Positions 1 to 7,100 of a stretch of DNA of 7,539 nucleotides are shown in pieces. Source of the DNA: Acidimicrobiaceae bacterium (lineage in GTDB: Bacteria; Actinomycetota; Acidimicrobiia; Acidimicrobiales; MedAcidi-G1); contig PAXM01000005.1 in NCBI GenBank assembly GCA_002714485.1, forward strand, positions 97,378 through 104,916. The letters are read 5' to 3'. The notes beneath the pieces are model-generated. The model did no database searches, had not been told where the DNA came from, and saw only the letters and a list, made by a program, of their open reading frames with translations. Every line of letters starts with the position of its first letter. Position 1 is the stretch's first letter. A program made the translations under genes and the position numbers.

Positions 1-155
1 TCAACAGCCTCACTTCCCACCGCTGCCACGGCAACCGCCATGGCAATGACGGTGGCCACCATGCCGATTAGCCAACCGATCCCGATGTGGCCCAACCCCC
101 ACGGAACAGACGGGCGCGACGCCGTGGCCACCTCACCGTCCGTCGGACCCTCCAT
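1..155 (-). CDS. 5' end of a membrane protein, possibly CPBP-family intramembrane protease (partial)
   Basis: Only the first 51 codons lie in the window; the gene runs off the left edge with no stop. A short polar N-terminus (about residues 1-17) leads into PWGLGHIGIGWLIGM and then a long Ala/Val-rich hydrophobic segment (about residues 22-47) that reads as a first transmembrane helix. A 'PWG(L/F)G' entry into the first helix is what I recall from actinobacterial CPBP (Abi/CAAX-like) membrane metalloproteases, whose catalytic Glu/His motifs would lie further downstream and cannot be seen here. The family call is therefore tentative, and another polytopic membrane protein is possible. I chose the ATG at 155-153 because a TAGGGT box sits 7 nt upstream, which suits a leaderless transcript. 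The frame stays open upstream (for example a GTG at 239-237), so a longer N-terminus cannot be excluded. It diverges from ftsH. Confidence 0.5.
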   Translation of the reverse strand, partial: MEGPTDGEVATASRPSVPWGLGHIGIGWLIGMVATVIAMAVAVAAVGSEAV

Positions 156-162
156 CAGCCGA

Positions 163-168
163 ACCCTA
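163..168 (-). promoter_or_regulatory. Candidate -10 box (TAGGGT) for the left-edge membrane protein
   Basis: Read on the minus strand, TAGGGT fits the actinobacterial TANNNT -10 pattern and is separated by exactly 7 nt from the ATG at 155-153. Transcription would then begin at or next to the start codon (leaderless). No convincing TTGACA-like -35 is visible 16-18 nt upstream, so this rests on the -10 and its spacing only. Confidence 0.35.
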
Positions 169-169
169 C

Positions 170-185
170 CGACGGGTACCTGTCG
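170..185. promoter_or_regulatory. Imperfect 16-bp palindrome, operator-like
   Basis: CGACGGGTACCTGTCG is self-complementary around a central GGTACC, with one mismatched pair (G174 opposite T181). It begins 2 bp upstream of the TAGGGT box of the minus-strand gene, so it would cover the spacer between -10 and -35. That is a common position for a repressor site. It is about 65 bp upstream of the candidate ftsH -10. No regulator is encoded in the window. In GC-rich DNA a palindrome of this length can occur by chance. Confidence 0.3.
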
Positions 186-249
186 CCGACCGACGCCAGC
201 AATAACCTGTGTCTCTTTTGCAGACGGTCTGACGGTCACAGGGTCGCCG

Positions 250-255
250 TACGCT
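250..255 (+). promoter_or_regulatory. Candidate -10 box (TACGCT) for ftsH
   Basis: TACGCT matches TANNNT and lies 7 nt before the ftsH ATG at 263, again the spacing expected of a leaderless start. CTGACG at 229-234 could act as a -35, but the 15-bp spacer is short. The intervening GGAAG (256-260) could instead be read as a weak Shine-Dalgarno only 2 nt from the ATG, too close to be convincing. Confidence 0.35.
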
Positions 256-262
256 GGAAGCC

Positions 263-2203
263 ATGGTGGATCGACCAGATGGGCCCACGGGCCCGAGTCC
301 ACAAGGCAAGAAGGATCAGGGCTGGCCCCGGTGGGGAATCTGGCTGGTCATGGGACTAGTGGCCGCCGCCTTGATCCTCCCCGGCCTCCTCCCCTCGAGC
401 AGTACCGACCAAGTCGCGTACGACCACTTTCTGAACCGTGTGGCGGCGGCCGAGGTCACCGACGTACTGGTCGACAATCAGACTGGGGGCATCACATTCG
501 TCGACGACGCAGGTACGACGTTCGAGACCACCGGACCCCTCGAGCTGTCCATCGACGATCGACGCCTCCTGGCCGATAGCGGCGCCGCGGTGCGCTTCGA
601 GACGCCGCAACCCGGGTTCCTCCAGAACTGGCTCCCCCTCCTGCTTCCTGTCAGCCTGATCATCCTCTTCTTCTGGTGGATAAACCGCCGGGCCCAGGGC
701 CAGATGAGCGGGATGATGTCGATCGGCCGTTCCCGGGCCAAGACCTACACCACCGAGAGACCGGGCACCACGTTCGACGACGTGGCCGGCTACGCGGGCG
801 TCAAGCAGGAGATCCGAGAGGTCGTGGACTTCCTGAAGGAGGTCGAGAAGTTCGCCGAGATCGGTGCCCGGGTTCCCAAGGGAGTACTCCTGGTTGGTCC
901 ACCGGGGACCGGCAAGACCCTCATCGCCCGGGCGGTGGCCGGAGAGGCCGGCGTTCCGTTCCTCTCGGTGACCGGTTCGGACTTCATGGAGATGTTCGTC
1001 GGGGTGGGAGCCAGTCGGGTGCGCGACCTGTTCGAGTCTGCCCGCAAGATGGGGCGGGCCATCATCTTCATCGACGAGGTGGACTCAGTTGGGCGCAAGC
1101 GGGGGGCCGGACTGGGCGGTGGCCACGATGAACGCGAGCAGACCCTCAACCAGATGCTGTCGGAGATGGACGGCTTCGAAGGCAGCGAGGGCATTGTCAT
1201 GATGGCCGCCACCAACCGACCAGACATCCTCGACCCGGCACTATTGCGACCCGGACGGTTCGACCGGCAGGTGGTCGTGCCCCTCCCGGAACTGGACGAC
1301 CGGCGACAGATCCTCGACGTGCACGTCAAGGGCAAGCGCATCCACGAGGACGTCGACTTGGACGTGGTTGCCCGCGGCACGCCGGGCATGAGCGGTGCCG
1401 ACCTGTCCAACCTGGTCAACGAGGCGGCACTCATCGCCGTCCGCAATGGGGACGACGCCATAGGGGCCGACCACTTTGAGGACGCCAGGGACCGCGCCCT
1501 CATGGGCCAAAAGCGCGAGTCGATGGCCATGTCGGACGAGGAGAAGGAGATGACCGCCTACCACGAAGCCGGCCACGCCCTTTGTGCCGCCCTGCTGCCA
1601 ACCGCCGACCCACTTCACAAGGTGACGATCATTCCCAGCGGCATGGCCCTCGGCGTGACTATGCAACTCCCTGCTGAGGACCGACACACTTACCGACGTG
1701 ACTACCTTGAGGACCGCCTGACCATCCTGCTTGGCGGGCGCATGGCAGAGGACCTGGTGTTCGGCGTGACGTCGACCGGGGCAGGCAACGATCTCGTGCA
1801 GGCCACGGAAACCACCCGGAAGATGGTTCGCGAGTGGGGAATGAGCGAGCGCGTCGGACCTATGGCGTGGGGTTCTCAGAGTCAGGTGTTCCTGGGCGAC
1901 GACCTGATGCACAGCCGGGACTACAGCGATGAGACAGCGCACCTCATCGACCAGGAGGTCCAGCGGATCCTGACCAAACAGGAGGCTCGCTGCCGGGAGG
2001 TCCTGACCGACCATCGGCACGCCTTGGACCTGGTCGCCCGCTCGTTGCTCGAGCACGAAACGATCAGCGGCGAGGAGGTCAACCGACTGGTGGCCGCTGC
2101 GACCGACACCACCGGGGCCACCGGATCGGCGACCACTCCGAACGGCGCTCCGGAACCCATGGAACCGACCGTCAGCGATCCATCGGTCGCCGACCAGAAC
2201 TGA
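263..2203 (+). CDS. ftsH: ATP-dependent zinc metalloprotease FtsH
   Basis: Membrane-anchored AAA+ protease that pulls damaged or unassembled membrane proteins and some cytosolic substrates through a hexameric pore and degrades them. Visible parts in order: cytoplasmic N-terminus 1-23; TM1 about 24-44; extracytoplasmic FtsH domain about 50-120; TM2 about 122-140; AAA domain from about 165 with Walker A GPPGTGKT (212-219), pore loop MFVGVGA (244-250), Walker B IIFIDE (267-272) and SRH RPGRFDR with arginine fingers (329-335); peptidase domain with zinc motif HEAGH (434-438) and the third ligand Asp510 in GAGNDL. At 646 residues it has normal family length; about 610-646 is a Thr/Pro/Ala-rich, probably disordered tail. 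All key residues are present, so it should be active. The ATG at 263 is the first possible start after an in-frame TGA at 230-232. A thioredoxin-like gene follows after 24 bp. Confidence 0.98.
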   Translation: MVDRPDGPTGPSPQGKKDQGWPRWGIWLVMGLVAAALILPGLLPSSSTDQVAYDHFLNRVAAAEVTDVLVDNQTGGITFVDDAGTTFETTGPLELSIDDRRLLADSGAAVRFETPQPGFLQNWLPLLLPVSLIILFFWWINRRAQGQMSGMMSIGRSRAKTYTTERPGTTFDDVAGYAGVKQEIREVVDFLKEVEKFAEIGARVPKGVLLVGPPGTGKTLIARAVAGEAGVPFLSVTGSDFMEMFVGVGASRVRDLFESARKMGRAIIFIDEVDSVGRKRGAGLGGGHDEREQTLNQMLSEMDGFEGSEGIVMMAATNRPDILDPALLRPGRFDRQVVVPLPELDDRRQILDVHVKGKRIHEDVDLDVVARGTPGMSGADLSNLVNEAALIAVRNGDDAIGADHFEDARDRALMGQKRESMAMSDEEKEMTAYHEAGHALCAALLPTADPLHKVTIIPSGMALGVTMQLPAEDRHTYRRDYLEDRLTILLGGRMAEDLVFGVTSTGAGNDLVQATETTRKMVREWGMSERVGPMAWGSQSQVFLGDDLMHSRDYSDETAHLIDQEVQRILTKQEARCREVLTDHRHALDLVARSLLEHETISGEEVNRLVAAATDTTGATGSATTPNGAPEPMEPTVSDPSVADQN

Positions 2204-2227
2204 CCCAACCGACGACCGGATCAACCG

Positions 2228-2674
2228 GTGGACCGCCTGATCCTTCTCATAGCGGTAGCGGCAGTCGCCTCCGGGCTCGCCCTACTGCTGCAACGGCGTC
2301 GTCCCGACGCCCCGGTCAGAACCGGCTGGATAGTGCCCGAACAGTTGGACCGCGACGACTTCGAACACCCGGACGCGCCGTGGCTAGTCACCGTGTTCAC
2401 CTCGGACTCGTGCGACTCGTGCGACTCGGTGATGGCGACCGCCTCACCTCTGGCCAGCCCTGAAGTGGCCGTTCAGGAAGTCGAGGTCGGTAGGGACCGG
2501 GCCATCCACGACCGGTACGCCATCGAGGCCGTACCTATGGTGCTGATCTCCGATGCCCTCGGCGTGGTGCGCAACCATCACGTGGGGCCGGTGAGCGCCA
2601 CCCACCTGTGGGGATCACTGGCCGAACTCCGGGAGCCGGGCTCTACGCCGGACGGCTGCAGCGCAGGAAGCTGA
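2228..2674 (+). CDS. Membrane-anchored thioredoxin-like protein with CDSC active site
   Basis: A 148-residue protein: hydrophobic helix at about 3-21, an Arg-rich stretch (RRR at 23-25), then a thioredoxin-like fold. The strand WLVTVFTS (52-59) leads into the redox motif C62-D-S-C65, and AVPMVLI (101-107) contains the cis-proline P103 typical of the fold. The region is short for a full thioredoxin (about 80 residues after the CxxC), and the motif is CDSC, not CGPC, so substrate and redox direction cannot be inferred. The positive charges after the single helix favour a cytoplasmic catalytic domain, on the same face as the FtsH ATPase; a periplasmic orientation is less likely but possible. A further Cys lies near the C-terminus (C144). 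The GTG start is 24 bp after the ftsH stop with no good Shine-Dalgarno, so expression probably depends on ftsH transcription. Named family member not recognised. Confidence 0.85.
   Translation: MDRLILLIAVAAVASGLALLLQRRRPDAPVRTGWIVPEQLDRDDFEHPDAPWLVTVFTSDSCDSCDSVMATASPLASPEVAVQEVEVGRDRAIHDRYAIEAVPMVLISDALGVVRNHHVGPVSATHLWGSLAELREPGSTPDGCSAGS
2405..2428 (+). repeat. 9-bp tandem repeat spanning the CxxC codons
   Basis: GACTCGTGC occurs twice head to tail (2405-2413, 2414-2422) followed by GACTCG (2423-2428), giving about 2.7 perfect copies. In frame it encodes Asp-Ser-Cys-Asp-Ser-Cys-Asp-Ser, so both active-site cysteines of the thioredoxin-like protein come from the repeated unit. Confidence 0.8.
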
Positions 2675-2697
2675 CCTAGCCCTACTGGCGGACCTGT

Positions 2698-4140
2698 TCA
2701 CCGGCTGGGGACCGGTCGGGCTTCGGTCCCAGCGACGGCGACAGCTATCGATCCCGTCGCCGAGGATTCTGCCCTGGCATGGACAGACGCGATGACCGGT
2801 GCCGTCGACTCAACGGCCAGCACCACCGGCGGTCCCGCTCCCAGGTCGAAGGACACCTGTGTCCCAGGGGAAAGTTCCACAGACCGGACCACGTTGGCGG
2901 GAGCTGTACCTGCGAGAACCTTCACCTCGATGGTGGCGATGCCCTCAATCGCCGGGTTCATCACGGCCAACACGTCGGTCATCGCTCCGTAGCGCTCACC
3001 CAGGTCCACCACCCAACCACGGGCCGCCACCGCGACCGCCGGTCGGACCGACAGACCCCCCACCTCTCCGAACCGCTGCAGCACCGACGCAGCGAGGGGT
3101 CGACCGTCCAACGTGCGCACCTCCACCCCGAACGGTCCAATCCCCTCAAGGCGACCGTCGTCTAAGTCCACGACATGCCGTTGCCCAGAGCGAAGCACCA
3201 GTCGCCACGGCTCCACCCCGTGATCCTGGTCGGCAGTCCGGACCACCACCTCGGCCTCCACCGGCTCCACTCCGGCATTCACGACCACCACAGATCCCCC
3301 ATCGGCTTCCTCGCCGGTCCTGGCAAGGCCAGGCACAAAGACCCGGGTCGCCGCCTCCGGTACTCCGGGAACAAGGTCCAGACCACGAGTAGCCATGGGT
3401 CCCGAACCATCCGACACTTGTAGTCGGGCAACCACCACTCGTCCCACCCGCACGTCCACTGTGGCCGACACGACCGCTGAATCGGCGATCCGTTCAGTCA
3501 CGTCATAGGCAACCACCGAACGACCGGGCACCACAACCCCCTGAGAATCCAAGGTCTCTCGGCGACCGATGTCCCCGACGAATCGGAGATCAGCCACCGC
3601 AGCGGCCCGAAAGGGGTTGTGGAGCAAAACCCAGGCTCGGTTGCCGGGCCGGGCCGTAGTCGACCACGGGACAACCCAGGCGTCGGCAGCCCGTGTGGTG
3701 CAAGGCCGCCGGTCCATGCCATCCGGGCCCAACACCGTCTGGCCCACCACGGCAGCACCACCCCGGACCTCGACAGTGACCCCAGCGAACGCTGCTCCCG
3801 ACACAAACTGGCCCGGCGACACTTCCAAACGGCCACCAGGATCGATCCGAAAGGCCCGCTCGACAGCCCGACCGGTTTCATCGACCACCGTCACCCGACC
3901 CTCAGTGGGTGACGCGGAAATACCGACCACCTCAACAATCCGGGCATCAACCTCGGCCAGACCAGCAGTCGGACCCGTACAGAACCAGAGGGCCGTCGAC
4001 CTCCTATCCAAGATCACTGCAGATCGCGCCTCCGGACGGTCACCGGCATCTACCTGTACCTCCAGACCCGATGATGTCGCTGCAGTCGCGATCCCCAACG
4101 CTGCAAGCAAAACGATGGCCGGCCCCCGTTTGGCAATCAC
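2698..4140 (-). CDS. Secreted DUF5719-like protein, partner of the envelope glycosyltransferase
   Basis: A 480-residue protein with an N-terminal signal peptide (basic start, hydrophobic core about 7-22, likely cleavage after the Ala-rich TAA region) and no later transmembrane helix, so it is probably exported. The mature part is rich in Val and beta-strand-like. It appears to hold four related modules starting near residues 51, 155, 266 and 376, each opening with a W/F-V/C-P/G strand followed by a 'V-x-N-P/A' type strand. The first module carries LWFCTGP (51-57), resembling the aromatic-Cys-x-Gly motif I recall from actinobacterial DUF5719 proteins. Its only two cysteines, C54 and C147, could form a disulfide outside the cell. 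The function of DUF5719 is unknown. The GTG start overlaps the stop of the upstream glycosyltransferase gene by 4 bp (GTGA), indicating translational coupling and a joint role. It ends 24 bp from the convergent thioredoxin-like gene. Confidence 0.75.
   Translation of the reverse strand: MIAKRGPAIVLLAALGIATAATSSGLEVQVDAGDRPEARSAVILDRRSTALWFCTGPTAGLAEVDARIVEVVGISASPTEGRVTVVDETGRAVERAFRIDPGGRLEVSPGQFVSGAAFAGVTVEVRGGAAVVGQTVLGPDGMDRRPCTTRAADAWVVPWSTTARPGNRAWVLLHNPFRAAAVADLRFVGDIGRRETLDSQGVVVPGRSVVAYDVTERIADSAVVSATVDVRVGRVVVARLQVSDGSGPMATRGLDLVPGVPEAATRVFVPGLARTGEEADGGSVVVVNAGVEPVEAEVVVRTADQDHGVEPWRLVLRSGQRHVVDLDDGRLEGIGPFGVEVRTLDGRPLAASVLQRFGEVGGLSVRPAVAVAARGWVVDLGERYGAMTDVLAVMNPAIEGIATIEVKVLAGTAPANVVRSVELSPGTQVSFDLGAGPPVVLAVESTAPVIASVHARAESSATGSIAVAVAGTEARPVPSR
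2704..2733. terminator. Stem-loop near the convergent gene ends, possible terminator
   Basis: GCTGGGGACCG (2704-2714) pairs with CGGTCCCAGC (2724-2733) in a 10-bp stem with one bulged G and a 9-nt loop. It lies 30 nt past the stop of the plus-strand thioredoxin-like gene and inside the last codons of the minus-strand DUF5719-like gene. There is no T-tract on either side, so an intrinsic terminator of the classical type is not supported. It may slow polymerase or be coding-sequence coincidence. Confidence 0.3.
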
Positions 4141-7100
4141 CGGTTCACCCGTTCCTGTTCACCGGCTAGGGAGACATCGCGGGAGGTCCGTGCCCAGCTA
4201 GCCAGCAGGGCGAGCAGACCAGCCATCACCAATTGGAGCCGACGACGACCCGTAGACCAGCCATCGTCAAGTTTCAGGGAGACCACGCTTCCTGTCGCCA
4301 CCCGGACCGATGGGCGATGGGCAACTCCGTACGCCTCCCCAGCCGCCAACACAGTCGCCGGGCGACCATCCACCCGGATCCGCCATCGATCATCCGGGCC
4401 AACCATCCACCGGAGCGCGCCATCGGCGGGTGCCTCGATGACCAGGTCTCCCATGGAACGGCGCCCGATGAGGGCTGGAACGACCCTCCGATTCCGGTCC
4501 CGCACCACCGAGAACGGCGCCTCCACCGTGGTGTTCCGATAGACGACCAACGCCCCGTTCACCGCCTCCACGCGCTCTAGGTCGAGTTGGCGGGCCAGAA
4601 CCTCAAGCAAGCGGTCGGGCACCGGTCGTTCGATTCCCGGCTCGGGCACCGGTGCCGACCGACTGACCACCACCACGTTGGCCACTCCCCATCGCCCCAG
4701 ATCAGCGCCCAGTCGGTGGGTGGCCCCATCTAATGCTGAACGCAGGGCTGAACGTAACTCGGCCAGGCCTGCCGTTTCCCCCGGCGTCCACTGGTCGGAC
4801 AGATCCGGGAGGCCATCAGTGACCGCCATGGCCAGCGGGTCCCATGGACCAGAACGGTCACCAGGCGATGCCAGCGGAACACCCGCAGCGGGTAGCACCA
4901 TGGGGTCGCCCAGCCAGAGCACGCGCGCGATGCCACCGCGCACCAACTGCCCATCGACGAGTCGACCACCGGTCCCAGGTAGCGCCGATGCCAGGTCAGT
5001 TCGCGCCGTTCCCCAATCACCGGCCAAGGAACCGGCCAGCACCGGCACCACGCCCACTGACAAACCAGCGACCACGACGCCTAAGAGACCATTTCGTACC
5101 ATCCGGAGCGACCGGCCCGTGTGAACCTGCCGGGCGAGGTGGGCCAGATCAGAGCCGAGCCCGGCCACACCAGCAGCCGATGCCCAAGCCAGGCCGACCG
5201 CCACCACCACCAGAAGGACCCCGGGGTCCACCGCCCGCAGGGCCGATCCACTGTCACCCAGCCACTCCCGGTCCAGCATGACCAGCAACGACGCTGCCCC
5301 CACAACCACGAACCAGGCCCGGATCACCACTGAGAGGTGTCGGCCCCGAGCTGCAACGAGGGCCAGCGCCGGGAGGATGAACAACGCCATCGCCGCGGAC
5401 GGACCGTCCGCCTCGGCATCCAGCGAGAAGATCCCCTCGAGACCGATCGAATCGGTGGCACCCCACCCGCCTGCGATTGGCCCTCCCAGCCAACCAGCCC
5501 AGCCGCGGCCGTCTGACCCCGAGACCGAGAGCACTGTCGGCAAGTGGACCACGGCTGCTAGCGCTGCGCCCCCAACTGCAACCATCATCAACCGGGATAA
5601 CCCGTCCGTGGTACCCGTCAGAACGGTCCCCACCACGAGACCCACGAAGACGACTGTCGCCGGCACCAGTAAGACTGGGTCCACTCCCACCAATGCCACC
5701 AGTGCCAGACCGGTGACCAACACGTCGGACCAGAGACTCCTTAGACGGGCCCCGGGACCCGGTTCACCGCCCCGTAGGCCGTAGGGGGCCATAGCCTGGG
5801 CCCCGGCCAGTCGACGAACCAACCACGGCATTACGGCATAGGCGGCCAACGGAGCGAGACGCCCAGTACGAAGCGCTTCGTAGGGGATCGGGACAGCCAG
5901 GTAGACCAGGACAGCGACTGCACGGGACCTGCCACCTCCGACTGGCCGGGCCAGTCGCCAAATGCCGAACGCCCCCACCGCAAACGACCCGAGCACCAGC
6001 ACGGTCCATAGGGAGTCAGACGAATACGGCCAGATCCCGGCCAGTAGCCCGACCAGACCCAGACCGTCGGGTCCAGAACCCGACGTCCCCATGCCGGTGG
6101 ACCGCCACCCAGCCCACCACCCGGCAACCAGATCGCCCGATTCACCTGGCAGACGCTGTAGGCGTCCGACCGGAGAGAGGCCGTCGACAATCAGCGACCG
6201 GGACCCGAAGCCGAGTACCGCGACGGCGATCATGATGGCTAAGCCACCCGGTCCGAACACTGCGGAAAAGGCACTGTTCAGATGCCGAAGTCCGTCGGAT
6301 CGGTCGTCATCTCCCGCCAGCACCCGCCCAGTGGTTACCCGGCGGAGTGCAAGCCACCAGGACGCACGGTGGTCGCCTGCCCCGATCGACGAAGGCGAAA
6401 ACGTGCCGACTCCAGCCCATCGACGTGCCGACCCGAGCCGCCGAAGGTTCCACGGCCATGCCCCCAGAAGTCCTCGGGCATGCCGAAAGCGGCCGGTGCC
6501 GATGCCATAGAGAACGCCGGCCAGTGCTGCCACTGTCAGGACTGGAAGCCGTATCAGCAGGACGGGAACCGGCGACGCCATCAAACGACGTAGTCGGAAC
6601 CTTGGCCACACCAGCGTCGGAGGGTGGCGCACCGAATCGGGTACCCCCACCCGACGGGCCACTGCCGACGGGACCACAGCAACCGCTGCGCCCGCAGCCC
6701 GGGCCCGCTGGCAGAACTCCAGATGCCCGGTCCCATCCACCCCGTCGGGGTCGAAGCCTTCCAGTTCCGCGAACAGGTCGGCACGAACCATCCACGCAGC
6801 ACCGGCCACCGCGTCAGGCTGGAGGTCGACGTCATGCTGCCCCTGGTCGGGCTCGGGATCGGGGACAACTGGTACCGGCGATCCAAGCGGATCGAATCTC
6901 CAGCCGGTCTCCTCCAACGCCCCATCGGGTCCGACCACCTTGGGCCCAACCACCCCAGCGTTGACCTCCACCGCCCGCTCGACTAGGCGACGAACCGCTG
7001 TATCGCCCAACACCACCTGACCCGGGACGAAGAGCAGGAACTGCGGATCGGGCGACCCGGCCCGCTCAGCCGAGCGAGCTCGCAATCCGGTCGCCACGGC

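Noticed and set aside
790..1530. Minus-strand open frame (246 codons) opposite the FtsH AAA domain
   Set aside because: Its Ser/Arg/Thr-rich composition is the usual mirror of GC-rich codons; the plus strand carries unmistakable Walker and SRH motifs.
1241..2224. Long minus-strand open frame (327 codons) opposite the 3' half of ftsH
   Set aside because: It lies almost wholly antisense to the conserved FtsH peptidase domain and shows no domain or low-complexity-free pattern of its own. Long antisense frames are expected in GC-rich coding DNA.
2675..2697. Possible small RNA or strong terminator in the convergent gap
   Set aside because: Only 22-23 bp, with no T-tract and no stable stem contained within it; the only stem-loop lies just beyond, inside coding sequence.
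3569..4201. Plus-strand open frame (210 codons) opposite the DUF5719-like gene
   Set aside because: The minus strand has a signal peptide, a coupled start and module repeats; this frame has only Pro/Arg/Thr-rich composition and spans the junction of two minus-strand genes.
5278..5784. Plus-strand open frames opposite the glycosyltransferase membrane region
   Set aside because: Pro/Thr/Arg-rich shadow of Gly/Val/Leu codons on the coding strand, without hydrophobic or motif structure.
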